A stretch of DNA of 64,000 nt, taken from Ophiocordyceps camponoti-saundersi (nom. inval.) (Eukaryota; Ascomycota; Sordariomycetes; Hypocreales; Ophiocordycipitaceae). Where the stretch lies: positions 39,892 to 103,891 of the forward strand of contig PDHQ01000103.1 in the NCBI GenBank assembly GCA_003339415.1. Reading direction: 5' to 3'. Within the stretch, counting starts at the first letter, position 1; every line of letters begins with the position of its first letter. Positions 30,236 to 42,000 of this stretch are shown in pieces. Both the position numbers and the translations under genes were made by a program. Under the pieces are notes generated by a model, which was not told the DNA's origin, made no database searches, and saw nothing but the letters and a program-made list of their open reading frames with translations.

Positions 30236-31395
30236 GAATAATAGCCTTCTCAGCCGTGGCTTTTGTATGTATGTGTGTATGAGTTCACAAGGCCTGCGGC
30301 AGGCCCGTAAGTGGGGAGTTTGGGCGTCCCCCGTTGTGACGGCCCCCGGCGATGTCCGTCATACGGACGGCGGCGACGGGGTGAGCAGTGGCGGCGGCGA
30401 TGGCGATGCGGGAGAGGGAGGTATCGAATAATCGTGGCCCGAGGGTGGCCAAGACTGCGGCTGGAAGGACAGTAAGTCAGGCGCTGCAGTTGCCACAAAT
30501 GCCCCTCCCCTCGGACAGTCCGCCTTCGAGCTTCCTCTCGTTGGATGAAGATCCTCGCGGCATGCTCTCGCTCATGCCGAGACTCATCAGAGGGGTAAGA
30601 TCACCTCTAGCAAGGGCGTTACGTGTTGAGTGTTTGCGTCCTCGGTATCTGCAGCCTCGGTCTAATATGGGTCTTGGGTAACAGCAGACGAGCACCAGCC
30701 CCGACTCCCCGCCGAAGGGGAGAAAACGCCCATAGAAGATGTCTAGACAGAAGCTGTAGTCGAACTCTCATCTGAGATCCAGAGCCTTTAGTTTGTTCCA
30801 GCTTCCTCTTCGGCCTCAATAGCCCCTTTTGTTAAGCATCTATCTACATACGAACATATGTTTTAACGACAGGCATCCTAATTCGTCGCAACTTGATTCT
30901 GCCGATGTCGGCACAGACATATCAAAGTAGCCAGTACAGATACAGAGAACCTAGGTGGGCATGCAACCCTCTAATTCACCGTAGCACGACTATTTGGCGT
31001 TGCTGCTACTTGAAGCTATCGTCACTCTTCCTAGCATCTGCTGTTATAGGGGGCCTGCTTGGCAGGATCACAGGCGTCGTCAAGTGCGGCAGCGGCGACG
31101 ATAATCAAGGCTATGGCAGCGGTAGAAGCGGCAGAGGAAGGTAGCAGGTGGAAGCAGAAGAAAAAGGCGACAGAGGAGAGCAGCAGAAAGAGTGACGATG
31201 GCTTCAAACAGCACGTTAAGAGGCGATATAGTGGGGCAGGGGTCGAACGCCCACATATGTATGTAAGTTCGTCGGCTATGGCCACTCGACCGGCGCCGGC
31301 AGAACTAAATTCCGATGAGCTTGGATGATGGCTCTTTAATGGAGGCCATTCAATTTCTGCATGTGCCGACGACGAGTTTCTGCAGTTTCCCGACA
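30236..31395. other. Intergenic region before RPA43
   Basis: A 97-residue plus-strand ORF at 30388-30681 is low-complexity Arg/Ala/Pro sequence with a GTAAGT near 30471, so at most a doubtful gene. The rest holds no feature I can support; the RPA43 promoter is at the right. Confidence 0.4.
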
Positions 31396-32391
31396 ATGGC
31401 GAAACGGTATGCGGTAGACGATGGCGAGGGAAAGAAAGAGAAGAAGAGGAAGATAGAGAAAAAGAGGAAAAGAGACTCAGAAGCAGAGCAAAGAGACACA
31501 GACGGAAAAGAAACAACTGAAGATGCTCACCCGGTGACGGCCGCAACCTCTGACCTGGAGGCGATGGAGCACGGCGAGGCTGTCATTTACGAACCTCCAG
31601 ATATCCCTGCAGATCCGCAATACCCTTTCTTCTCGCAGACCGTGTCCCTCTACAAGTGTCTGCTCCCCCAAGACACGTCGGAACCCGTCACCGGAGCCGA
31701 ATACCAACACCTCGCGCCCCTGGTCGACAAGTACGTTCCCCAGCTACGAGGCGTCCTACTCAAGTACGACAAGGTGACTCTAGGACCCGCGCCGGGCCGC
31801 CGCGGCGCAGCGAGCAACGACAACGAGCCGACGACGCTCATTACCCGTGGCGAAGGCTACCACAGCTTTGCCTGGATAACGGCTGACGTGGAGCTCTTCA
31901 TGCCGAGACGCGGTTATTGGATGGAAGGCGATATCATTCTGCATGCCGAGAGTCAGATCGGCGTCGTCTGCTACGGAAAGTACAACGCGTCCATCGAAGC
32001 TGCGCGACTGCCTCCGCCTTGGAAGTGGCTGTCGGAGGTATCGGATGAAGCCAAGAACTTGGAAAAGACGACGTCATCGTCGACGGCGGCGGAGATCGAC
32101 AATGATGACGCCGTCGAACAGGTCGATTGCACTGGTTTCTGGGTCGACGATCGCGGCGCAAGGGTACAAGGCAAGGTCCGGTTTCGCATACGCAACGTCT
32201 TCGCCGGAGCGAGCCAAGGCATCAACTATCTAAGTCTCGAGGGAACCATGCTGGACGAGGCGCATGAGCAGAAGCTCCTTGCCATGGAGGCTGAAAAGGC
32301 CGAGGAGCTACGACAGGAAAGGGACAGGTTCGAGAGACTGGCTGGTCCGATCCGCGGAATCACCCTCGCGTGTTCGTTGACTAAATTCTGA
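31396..32391 (+). CDS. RPA43: DNA-directed RNA polymerase I subunit RPA43
   Basis: Part of the RPA43/RPA14 stalk of nucleolar RNA polymerase I, contacting Rrn3 for rDNA initiation. The 331-residue protein starts at the ATG that precedes a lysine-rich nuclear or nucleolar signal (Lys-Lys-Glu-Lys-Lys-Arg-Lys-Ile-Glu-Lys-Lys-Arg-Lys-Arg); an in-frame ATG at 31315 would add 27 residues. An Rpb7-like N-terminal domain begins about residue 70 (Phe-x-x-Thr-Val-Ser-Leu-Tyr-Lys-Cys-Leu-Leu-Pro). The OB-like part includes Glu-Leu-Phe-x-Pro-Arg-Arg-Gly-Tyr-Trp-Met-Glu-Gly and His-Ala-Glu-Ser-Gln-Ile-Gly-Val-Val-Cys. An acidic insertion follows at about 220-240, then a helical charged tail. No intron is needed. 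Confidence 0.88.
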   Translation: MAKRYAVDDGEGKKEKKRKIEKKRKRDSEAEQRDTDGKETTEDAHPVTAATSDLEAMEHGEAVIYEPPDIPADPQYPFFSQTVSLYKCLLPQDTSEPVTGAEYQHLAPLVDKYVPQLRGVLLKYDKVTLGPAPGRRGAASNDNEPTTLITRGEGYHSFAWITADVELFMPRRGYWMEGDIILHAESQIGVVCYGKYNASIEAARLPPPWKWLSEVSDEAKNLEKTTSSSTAAEIDNDDAVEQVDCTGFWVDDRGARVQGKVRFRIRNVFAGASQGINYLSLEGTMLDEAHEQKLLAMEAEKAEELRQERDRFERLAGPIRGITLACSLTKF

Positions 32392-32992
32392 GACTGGCGA
32401 TTTCGGTGCCGAGCGGGGAGAAGCGCGAGGCTGGAACGGAGGATGTGGAGTAGTTGGCTTGGAATTTCCGCGACCCGAAGCCGAGGTCGATTATTGATGT
32501 CGGGTTCGACGATGTAGAAGCCGGAGGATTTTCGACTTCGACTGCAGGATAGATGGGGAAGATGAGACGTTGCATGGCCTTTTACATCCTTCTTGGCGGC
32601 AGATTTATCGTTGAAGATGCGAAACCTGGAGGCATTGGCATGGCGGTGTAAGATATGCCTTTCAAGGCTTCAGTAGCTCGAGAAGAAGAAGAGCGATGGT
32701 TTAATTTGTATGATTGACTATTGATGACGACTCTCACCTGATTATACCTATCGTCACACACGTGCTGGTTATTCATGCGAAATGATAGATATGCACGCCC
32801 GTCTCGGCCTCTTCTCCTTTCCTCTCAACTCAACGTCAAGTAAAAGCCAAAGCTACCTACCTACCCTACAGACCTAGCCATCACCTTAGTAAGCCTCTAA
32901 CCACAACTCCCCTCTCACGACAACGACATCCAACAACCCATCAAAGGCTTCCAACGAAGCCAATCTTCTTTCCCTTCCCACCACCCAACAGC

Positions 32993-33486
32993 ATGAAATC
33001 CGAAAGCGAAACACGAAGTACGTTTTCCCACCTCCTTCCCCCCCTCTCCACAAGCCGCGCCTCGCCTCGTCCACGACGTCCCCCAGCTAACAACGCATAG
33101 GGGCAACGCGAGAGGAAATGAGCGAGGCTCACCTCCCGCTCGCCTACCGCGATAGCTGCGCTCACCTGCTCATACCGCTGAACCGCTGCCGACAAGCAAC
33201 CTGGTACGCGCCGTGGAAGTGCGTCGTGAGTCACTTCTTCTTCTTTCCTCCGTCGCGCGATTCATCTCACCAAACCCTTTCTCCTCAAAAAAAAAAAAAA
33301 ACAACTATTCGACTTGTACTTTCGAGATTGCGGATGACTGACGGGATAGTTTTTTCCTTTTTCATCACCGCCATGCCGCAGGATGAACGTCATTCGTATG
33401 AGAAATGCCAATATGACGAGTTCAAAATTCGCGTCAAGAAGATGGACGAGCTGCGGGAGAAGAAGGGAGGCGCCAGGAGCAATTGA
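32993..33486 (+). CDS. NADH:ubiquinone oxidoreductase B18 subunit (NDUFB7)
   Basis: Accessory subunit of mitochondrial complex I, located on the intermembrane-space side of the membrane arm. Three exons (32993-33017, 33101-33225, 33382-33486) give 84 residues. The family signature is a twin CX9C pair: Cys-Ala-His-Leu-Leu-Ile-Pro-Leu-Asn-Arg-Cys and Cys-Val-Asp-Glu-Arg-His-Ser-Tyr-Glu-Lys-Cys. The second CX9C spans the exon 2/3 junction and has the right spacing only with the GTGAGT donor after the Val codon, which fixes that splice site. Such proteins are normally oxidised and trapped by the Mia40 relay. A poly-A run sits inside the second intron. Confidence 0.93.
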
Positions 33487-33641
33487 TCCAGCTCAATGAC
33501 GCGGTGGTGGTAAGGGGAAGGGAAAAGAAAAGAATAAATGAAGACGAATACAGAAAAAGTCTTGAGAGACCTACAACATGATGATAACCCCCCACCGAGC
33601 GCCCCAGACCAGCATCTTTCCAAAGACAAGAGACAATTCTT

Positions 33642-36600
33642 TCACCTCTGTTTCGGCATCTTCTTCTCCTCCAATGCCTCGATATCCTTCTTTTTGTGAA
33701 AATGCGGTGCCAGCTCGGCCAACCATGCCGGCTCGATGGGCATGACGCTCCGCATGTACTCCTTGGAAGTCTGAACAAGTTCAAAATACAACACCGTCTT
33801 CACCGGCGGGTGGGCGTCCATGAGGACGCTGCTGGGATGGATCCAGACGCCGGTCCCGTTCTTGAGGGTGCGGTAGCCGTCGCCGCTTCGCTGAAGGCGG
33901 GCGGCGTTGGGGAAGAAGCCGGCAGTGATGGCCCGTTTGATGGGTTGAAGGTTGGCGGCCCCGCACGTCGAGGGCGACACCTCGACTCGCTCGCACAGCT
34001 TGGCAAGCTGATCGCGCACGTCACGCGCTCGCGTCAGGGACCGCTGCTGGAGGAAGTTCTCGCGCGCCCAGACGGGCGAGAATTCGCTGTCGACCCACTG
34101 GTTCCAGACGTTGAGCAGGGTGAGGTGGTCGCCACCCTCGCGGACGGTGAAGCGGTTTCTGGCGCTGTCCGCGTGGATCTTCTTGTCCTTGGGCCGGAAG
34201 AAGAGGGCCGAGGCTTCGCCGAGCATTGACACGATCGACAGCACTTCGTCGACGCAGCCCTCGGCGTCGGCCGCCAGCACCGCCTTGGCCAGCATCGGGT
34301 CCGTCGGGAACTCGGCCATCTGCCGACCCAGCTTGGTCAGCTCGCCGCGGTGGTTGAGCGCCTGCAGGGCGAAGAGCTGGTTGAGCGCGCCGATGATGGC
34401 CTCGGTCGGGGGCGGATCCATGAACTCGAATTCGAGCAGCTCCTTGATGCCGAGAGACTTTAGCTGCAGCACCACGCCGTTGAGGTTGGTCCGCTGGATC
34501 TCTGGCGTCGTCGACTCGTCCATCTCGTTCATGTACGCGAACTTTGTATAGAGACGAAAGCACTTCCCGGGGCCGACTCGTCCGGCACGGCCGCTGCGCT
34601 GGTTGGCTGATGCGCGGGAGCACGGCACCGCCACCAAATTAGACATGCCCGTGGCCGGGTTGTATATGTTCTCCTTGACGTAGCCCGGGTCAATGACGTA
34701 GACGATGCCGTCGATAGTCAGGCTGGTCTCGGCAATATTGGTGGCCAGCACCACCTTGCGCGCCCCATCGGGCGTCGGCTCGAAGATCTTGGCCTGCAGG
34801 TCCGACGGCAGGTTGGCGTAGATGGGACAGATGACGAGCTCCTTGATGCGGCTTCCCAGCTTGCGCGCCGTCTCGGTAATCTCCAACTCGGCGGCCTCGA
34901 TCTCGTCCTGCCCCGTCAGGAAGATGAGGATGTCGCCTCTGCCCTGCGTCGTATGGATCTGGAACGTGGTCGTGATGGCGGCCGCCAAGTAGTTGGCCTC
35001 GGGCGCCGGCGTGTAGTAGATGTCGACGGGATACCGCCTCCCGGGGATGTTGAAGATGGGCGCGTCGTCAAAGTACTCGGAGAACTTGGTCGCGTTCATC
35101 GTGGCCGACGATATGAGCAGCTTCAGGTCGTGCCGCTCGCGTGCCAGGTCCCTAACGAGAGCGAGTAGGATATCCGTATGGACTGTGCGCTCGTGCGCCT
35201 CGTCGATCATCAGGGCCGAGTAGCCGTCCAGTTTCGGTTCGGCCATGAACTCGCGCAGCAGCATGCCGTCCGTCATGTACTTGAGCACCGTCTTGTCGCT
35301 CGTACAGTCCTCGAACCGAATCGAGTAACCGACCTCGTTGCCGACCTTGACGCCGACCTCGTCCGCCACGCGGGCGGCCACGCTCATGGCTGCCACGCGT
35401 CGCGGTTGGGTGCAGCCGACCTTCATGCCGTCCTTGGTGTAGCCGGCCTCGTGCAGGTATTGCGGCAGCTGCGTCGTCTTGCCGCTGCCCGTCTCGCCGA
35501 CAATGACGAGAATCTGATACTCCTCCAGCGCGGTCAGAAACTGATCGCGATACTGGTAGATGGGCAGGCTCTTGCGCGTCTCCTGAATCGACAGCGCCTT
35601 CTTGTCGGCCGCCTCGATCTGGGCTTCGAGGAACAACTGATCCTTGGTCTTGGCCAGCGTCTTGCCCTCGCCCCCCAGCCTCGAATCTAGGCTCCACTTG
35701 ATGTACTGGGTATCGTCCAGTATGTAGCTGTAACCGTCATCGTCGCGTTCAGTCCGTTGAATCTGCGCCTTGGCCTTGGCCGTCTGCTCCCTCTCCCACT
35801 CCTCGTGCTCGGTGACGAATTTTTCCTGCCCGTACTCGTCCCTGTCGACATATCTCTTGTAGAGGGCCTCTTCCTTCTTGCGCTTGTCGAGTTTGCCCTT
35901 TTCCGTGATGTAGTCCTCGGGCATGACATATCCGTCGCGGTGGTCATCGATCCGCAGTCGCTCCTCGGCCAGCCGTAGGACCTCGCGGTTCTTGGCAAAC
36001 TCGGCCTTTTCCTTATCCGAGAGACGCAGGCCGCTGCGCAACTCGGCCGTCTCCTCGGCGACTTGCTTTCGCAACAGGGCCAGACGCTCCGTCTCGCGCT
36101 TCTTGAGATACTCCTGTCGGGACCTCTCACGCAAGTCGGGAAGGGCTGCCTCCCTCGCCGCGGCGTCGTCGGCCATTTTGCGTCTCGAAGATGCCTCTCC
36201 ATCACGGAGGTTCTTCTTGGACTTGCCGTCGTCTTTCTCCCTCAGCCTCTTAGCGAAGGCCTCTCGCTCCTCAATGTCCTTTTGCCGAGCCAGCTCCTCT
36301 TTGGCTCCTTCAGAGAGATCTTCTTTAGGCTGCGAGCGGTTGGAGATGTCTTCGTTTCCGTCTTCGTCGCCATCATGGCTGAGCTTCAACCGCTTGTTCG
36401 CTGACTCCTCAAAGTCTGGCGGCGATTCGTCGCCCCAACGGTCATCAAATTCGGCCTCGGCATTTCGTCGACGGAAAGTCTTGGTTCGACGTGAGTCGTT
36501 TCGTGGAGATCTCGACCGCGATCGACTGGGATCGCGAGTTGGTCTGCGCTCGTCATGATGGCGGTGGCGATGCTTGTGCTTCTTCTTCTCCTTGGCGATC

Positions 36601-36659
36601 CGCTGGGGTCCGACCTCGTCGTCGTCCATTGGGACGAAGGCGTACTTTTTGGAACTCAT
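33642..36659 (-). CDS. PRP2: DEAH-box pre-mRNA splicing helicase PRP2 (DHX16/Cdc28)
   Basis: ATPase that remodels the activated spliceosome before the first transesterification. One uninterrupted ORF of 1005 residues, close to the usual length. Residues 1-370 are a charged, Arg/Ser- and Glu/Lys-rich extension with RS dipeptides. The core has Walker A Gly-Glu-Thr-Gly-Ser-Gly-Lys-Thr near 386, Thr-Gln-Pro-Arg-Arg-Val-Ala-Ala, DEAH near 484, Ser-Ala-Thr, and Gln-Arg-Ser-Gly-Arg-Ala-Gly-Arg near 685, followed by winged-helix, ratchet and OB-fold regions. The linker Gln-Glu-Thr-Arg-Lys-Ser-Leu-Pro-Ile-Tyr before the core is typical of the PRP2 group rather than Prp16, Prp22 or Prp43. The lack of introns in a splicing factor is notable but not unusual. 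Confidence 0.95.
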   Translation of the reverse strand: MSSKKYAFVPMDDDEVGPQRIAKEKKKHKHRHRHHDERRPTRDPSRSRSRSPRNDSRRTKTFRRRNAEAEFDDRWGDESPPDFEESANKRLKLSHDGDEDGNEDISNRSQPKEDLSEGAKEELARQKDIEEREAFAKRLREKDDGKSKKNLRDGEASSRRKMADDAAAREAALPDLRERSRQEYLKKRETERLALLRKQVAEETAELRSGLRLSDKEKAEFAKNREVLRLAEERLRIDDHRDGYVMPEDYITEKGKLDKRKKEEALYKRYVDRDEYGQEKFVTEHEEWEREQTAKAKAQIQRTERDDDGYSYILDDTQYIKWSLDSRLGGEGKTLAKTKDQLFLEAQIEAADKKALSIQETRKSLPIYQYRDQFLTALEEYQILVIVGETGSGKTTQLPQYLHEAGYTKDGMKVGCTQPRRVAAMSVAARVADEVGVKVGNEVGYSIRFEDCTSDKTVLKYMTDGMLLREFMAEPKLDGYSALMIDEAHERTVHTDILLALVRDLARERHDLKLLISSATMNATKFSEYFDDAPIFNIPGRRYPVDIYYTPAPEANYLAAAITTTFQIHTTQGRGDILIFLTGQDEIEAAELEITETARKLGSRIKELVICPIYANLPSDLQAKIFEPTPDGARKVVLATNIAETSLTIDGIVYVIDPGYVKENIYNPATGMSNLVAVPCSRASANQRSGRAGRVGPGKCFRLYTKFAYMNEMDESTTPEIQRTNLNGVVLQLKSLGIKELLEFEFMDPPPTEAIIGALNQLFALQALNHRGELTKLGRQMAEFPTDPMLAKAVLAADAEGCVDEVLSIVSMLGEASALFFRPKDKKIHADSARNRFTVREGGDHLTLLNVWNQWVDSEFSPVWARENFLQQRSLTRARDVRDQLAKLCERVEVSPSTCGAANLQPIKRAITAGFFPNAARLQRSGDGYRTLKNGTGVWIHPSSVLMDAHPPVKTVLYFELVQTSKEYMRSVMPIEPAWLAELAPHFHKKKDIEALEEKKMPKQR

Positions 36660-37186
36660 TGCGAGTCTGTTCCTCTCTTTTTTCCCCCTCTCTTAAGGCC
36701 TCTTCAGGCTCTTCTGTCCGCAGAAGCAGAAAGAAGAGGCAGGAAAAGAAGATAGAGGCCGTCTGTGAAGCAAGCGCTGACCGATAGGGACGTTAGTAGA
36801 GAACGGTATCTAACTCGGGCGACGCCAGGCACCATGGCGGGGAACCGGGGTCAATGTACAAATCTAGTATTACATAATATGTCTGCCCAATCAACGCTTG
36901 CGATAAGATTCAGGGTCCAACAAGGCCGATAAGAGCAGGGCGGCCGATTGTTAACACGCTGGTAATAACTGAAGTGTGTAAAGTTGACTTACGCTCTCTC
37001 TTCTCTTCCCGCCCTCTCCTCTCTCTCTCTCTTTCTGTCTCCCCTTCAAACCCTTCTCTAACATTTCTTCTCATGATAATTGCATCAGTCTCGAATAGCA
37101 TCGCTCCATCGCCTACTTCGTTACTGGCCTCTCGCTGATAAGCATCCCGTCCCGAAGTCCCCTTCGCTGGGGCACCGCAAGACGAC

Positions 37187-38616
37187 ATGCTGGTCCGCGT
37201 CCTCGGCTTGCTACTTTTCCTCGCCCTACTCGAGCTTGTAGCTTGTCAGAAGGATTACTACAAGGTTAGCCTCGCGCTCAAACTTCGCCTCAAGGAATGA
37301 CTTCTCACGAAACATTGGCTTTTCTTTTCAGGTCTTGGGCGTGGGTAGCCAGGCCAAGGAGAAGGAGCTCAAGTCGGCATATCGCAAGCTTTCCAAGAGA
37401 TTCCACCCCGACAAGAACCCGTACGGCATTCATCTCTTTCTTCTCTCCCACTTCCGTCACCTTTCCGTCTCGTCTCCCAGCTTTCACTCCGCTGACAACT
37501 CCCCTTCTTCGTCCCTTTTGCAGCGGCGACGAGACGGCACATGAAAACTTCGTCCAAGTAGCAGACGCCTACAATGTCCTCAGCGACCCGGAGATGCGCC
37601 AAGTATACGATCGATACGGCCATGAAGGCGTCAAGTCACGGAGACAAGGCGGCGGTGGCGGAGGCGACCACCAAGACGCCTTTGATCTCTTTAGCCGCTT
37701 CTTCGGCGGCCACGGCCACTTCGGCGCCTCGTCGCACGAGCCGCGCGGGCACAACGTCGAGGTCCGCGTCGAGATAGCGCTGCGCGACTTCTACAACGGC
37801 GTCGACACCGAGTTCCAGTGGGAGAAGCAGCACATCTGTGAGACGTGCGGCGGCTCCGGAAGCGCAGACGGCCACGTCGACACTTGCAACGTCTGCGGCG
37901 GTCGAGGCGTCCGCATCATCAAGCAGCAGCTCGCACCTGGCATGTTCCAACAGATGCAGATGCGCTGCGACGCCTGCGGCGGCCGAGGCCAGACCATCAA
38001 ACACAAGTGTCCGGCATGCAAGGGCGCCCGCGTCGAGCGCAAGACGACGACGGTATCGCTCAAAGTCGCCCGAGGCGTCGCCCGCGATGCCCGCGTCGTG
38101 TTCGAGAACGAGGCCGACCAGAGTCCCGACTGGGTCGCCGGCGATCTCCTCGTCACCCTGGTGGAGAGGGCGCCGTCGGCGGACGACAACCCGAACTCGG
38201 TCGACGGCAACTTCTTCCGTCGCAAAGGCGACGACCTCTACTGGACCGAAATTCTCTCCCTACGCGAGGCCTGGATGGGTCACTGGTCCCGCAACCTCAC
38301 CCACCTCGACTCCCACGTCGTCCGCCTCAGTCGTCCCCGCGGCTCCGTCGTCCACCCGGGCCACGTCGAGACCGTCCCCGGCGAGGGCATGCCCATCTGG
38401 CGCGAAGAAAGCGACGACGACGCATCCCGTCCCACCCGCTACGGCAACCTCTACGTCACCTACGAGGTCGTCCTCCCGGACCAGATGGAGCCCGCCATGG
38501 AGAAGGACTTCTGGGCCCTCTGGGAGAAGTGGCGCAAGAAGAAAGGCGTCGACCTCCACCAGGACAGCGGCCGGCCCGACGAACCGCCTCAACCACCACC
38601 CCGCGACGAGCTATAA
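37187..38616 (+). CDS. SCJ1: ER-lumenal DnaJ co-chaperone (SCJ1 type)
   Basis: Stimulates BiP/Kar2 during folding and ERAD in the ER lumen. Three exons (37187-37264, 37332-37420, 37524-38616) give 419 residues. A signal peptide ([11 protein letters not shown]) is followed by the J domain with His-Pro-Asp in Arg-Phe-His-Pro-Asp-Lys-Asn-Pro, a Gly-rich linker with [10 protein letters not shown], and four cysteine repeats: [24 protein letters not shown] and Cys-Pro-Ala-Cys-Lys-Gly. The protein ends Arg-Asp-Glu-Leu, a variant ER-retrieval signal. The second intron splits the codon for the Pro of the His-Pro-Asp-Lys-Asn-Pro block. Confidence 0.95.
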
Positions 38617-39085
38617 GCAGCACAAAAAAAAACGATGTTGTTTCGGGCTTGCTGCTGCTACCTTTGACCTATGATCCCATTTTGATCTCTGGAAGGGTGT
38701 TTTCTCTTTTTCCTTTTCTTTTTTTCTTTGATACGCTGTTTATAATGTTGAGCTTGTTTTTTTCCATCGAGCATCAGTCACGGAAGAGGACGGAGGGAGG
38801 GGGGAGGGACTGGATGCCTGCGTTGACGTGGCGTTGGGCATGGCTGGAATCAACGACGCACGTATGATAGAGGATATAGAGATATTGTCGACTTAAAAAA
38901 AAGCTTTGCTTCAGACTTCTTGAAGCCTCTTCGAGCTGGTGTTTTTTGGCTATGAAATCACTTATATTTTATGACGTATCCGACCAAAAACATTCATACG
39001 AGGCTTCAAAGATATATATGCAGAACTGACCATCTTGCCATCACATCGTCGCTCGTCATCTGTCGCCTCTCGCGCTGCCCCAGAT
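38617..39085. other. 3' intergenic region between convergent genes
   Basis: The stops of SCJ1 and the DUF3824 gene face each other. T- and A-rich tracts are likely 3' UTR and polyadenylation sequence; no gene seen. Confidence 0.5.
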
Positions 39086-42000
39086 TCATCGTCGTTTCCC
39101 ACGCCGCCGCCTTTTTCCGTAATGCTCATCGTCGCGCCCGTCTCCGTTTTCCAGCCGGCGCTCTTCATTCCCTTCTCGTCCCGAGTCGTTGTGTAGCCCG
39201 CTTTCGAGGACGTCGCCCAGCACCGTCATCCAGCTCCGCCTCCCCTCAAGGGCACCCGTAATGTTTTTCACCAGTCGATCCACCTCGGCACCGTCCGTGC
39301 CTCCCACCTGCCACGCACCGCCCACGTTCCAGTCTCCCGGCTTACGAGGCTGCCGCTCAAACGCGCCGCTCCGCGAAGTCCAGCCGCCGCGATCGGTAGG
39401 CAAACCGTTCAGCGGTTGACCATGAGCGTCGAATCTGTCGGGTAGTATTTCGACGTCGTCGTCTGAATCGGAGTCCGAGGGGTTGCGACGCCGCGAGGTC
39501 ACGAGCCGCTCAGGAGAAGAGCCAGAACCGCGTTGGCGACGGCGGCGGCGGCGGCGGAGTGTAGACCGGCCGACGTCGTCACCCACGTTGTCCAGGTCCC
39601 GACTGCCGCCTTCCTCATCCTCGCGAGGCTGAAGACTGTCCCTTTCCAATGCCGCTGCCTGTTCCTGTCTGTGTCGCTCCATGGTCTGAGAGCTCTTTGG
39701 CGAGAGCGGGATGAAGGTGACAGACTTCGTAGCCGAGGCCGGGCCACGGATCGACGACGCGTGCTCTGCATCGGTTATACCATCTACGGCGGGTGTCAGT
39801 CACTGATGCCAGTGTTGAAAGCAGCCAAGCGCATTTCACACACCCTCTGCCGTCTCAAGGTCACTCACATGGTCCGGTGGCAGGCGGCCACCAGGAGGAG
39901 GCGGCGTTCGAGGCGGCCCCGGTGGCGTCATCGGATAAGCAGCCCCGAAGCCGGGTTCGGGGGCCGGCGGCGGTCCGGGCGGCGCAGCCGGTGGTGCTGG
40001 CGGTGGGGGAGCGTAGCCGGTGTAATCTTGCGGCACGTACGGCCGGAACTCGCGCGACGAAGCGCCGGAACTCTCGGGGTACGGCATGTACTCGGAGCCA
40101 CCTTGAACCGGGCCAGGAGTCGCGGGGTAGGGTGGGTAATAAGCACCTCCGGAAGCAGTCGGTGGCGAGTGGGCGCGATGGGGGTCGCCCTGGTCAAAGT
40201 ATCCCCTATGCCTCGACTCATCGTCGCGTCCTGTTTTCCACGTCAGACTATCCGAGTATCAGAAAAAAGGGGGAGGAATAGCCCACGTCTCCGGTCTTCG
40301 TCTCTTTCCCTCGACCTCATCTCTCTCTTCTCATAATCTTTCTTGTCCTTGAACTCCTTGATACCAATAGCCGCCGCACCAGCCGCTGCCATGTCCCTCA
40401 GCTTGCTACTGCTCCGATTCCGGTCGCGGTCAGAAGGGGAGTCACGTCGCCTACTGCGGCGTCGGCGTCGCCTGTCTTCAGCTCGCGAGTCGGAGTCTCG
40501 CTCAGCAGCAGACGAGGGCTCCAAAGGCAGGGGTTCGTGTCCGTACTCAACTAAGTCTAGCTCAGGATCAGCCCCGGCAGCCGAGAGAGGGGATCTGGCC
40601 ATAGACCTGCTTCGGCTCCGACTCCGGCCCCAGCTCCGGCTTCTGCTCGCGCCCCTGTCGCGTGAGTAACGATAAGGATCGCGGTCGTCGCCCCGGCTAG
40701 AGCTACGCTCCTTTTTCTCCTGATGATTCTTCCACATCTTATTGGCGACGCCGGCGGCAGCGGCAACCCCGGCGATCTCAGCCCCGCGGCGCAGCTTAGA
40801 CTTGCTGCGCGACCGGGACGGAGATAGGGAGCGGCTACCGCGGCGAGACCGTGACCTGGACAGATGTCTGCCGATGCCGGCGGCGGCGGCAGTCCCGACG
40901 ACCGTCTTGGCGATGGTCGAGAGACTGCGACGACGGCGGCCCCCAGCGCCGGACCGCGACGCGCGGGAAACAGAGCGGGAGATGGAGCGAGAATATTCGT
41001 CTTCCGAGTGGTAGCCTCCACGGACGCGACTCCGTCCGCGGTGCACCTCTTCCCTCTCGATCTTGCTAGACTGATAGTACTTGGCCGCACCGGCGGCGGC
41101 GAGGGCGACGGCGGCGATGCCGAGGCCCTTGCGGAGCCTAGAGTGGTGATCGGGCGACTCTCTTTCGTCGCGCCAGCGGTCTTCGTAGGCGCTGTGTGCG
41201 CGTCGTAGAGCTTCAGTGCCAAGAGCACCGAGGGCAGCACCGGCAAGCACCTTGCTCCCGCGGTTCTCCTGCAGTTCGCCGTACTCGTCACGGCGGCTGG
41301 AGATGAGGGCGGAGATGCCGGCGCCGGCGAGGGCGCCCTCGGCCAGCTCGCGCCTGTGACGATGAGGGCTTTCACTTGAGGGTCGTCGAATGACGGTTCG
41401 GCGGACGTAGTAGTCGTCGTCGTCGCTATAGTAAGAGAAGTCATCGTCCCTGCGGCGTCGATGCTCGTAACGCGAAACGGTATAGTCGCGGTCGCCCCTG
41501 TACGGCCCGACCTCTCGGCGCTCTTGTCGATAGTAGTATTCGTCGTCAAACGGATCTCGCTCCCTACGTACCAGCTCGCGGTCCTGTTCACGTTCGCGAA
41601 CGACCATCTGACGAGGCATGACAATGGGGGCTGGGGACGGTGCCTCCTGAACGATGATCTTCTGGGGCTCTGGGGCCTGCTGACGAATGATGACGGGGGC
41701 CGGAGGCGGATCTGCTGGGACGTAGTACTCGGTTTCCTTGCGATAGCGCTCGACCTCGTGGCCACGGTCGTCATCGACACGCTCCTCAAACTTGCGTTCG
41801 ACCCTGATGTCGTCTTCGTGCCAGGTACCGCGAGGCGATGGTCGGTCCCTGTCGTCATATATGGCGGGACGATAGCCTTCGTACATGGCTTGGCGCGAGC
41901 GGTCAGGGTCACGGCGAACTTCGCGATCGACGTCACGCTCATAATAGAGGGAGCGGGCACGGTCAGGCTGGGGATCGTATTCGGAGCGAGGACGGTCCAG

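Noticed and set aside
30388..30681. 97-codon ORF before RPA43
   Set aside because: Low-complexity composition, no motif, and its start is inside a GGCGAT repeat; not enough to call a gene.
34021..36558. Several long ORFs (150-210 codons) on both strands inside the PRP2 helicase
   Set aside because: They are shadow frames of a GC-rich gene; only the 1005-codon frame contains the helicase motifs.
39533..40336. 267-codon plus-strand ORF opposite the DUF3824 gene
   Set aside because: Arg-rich antisense shadow of an Arg/Asp/Pro-rich gene.
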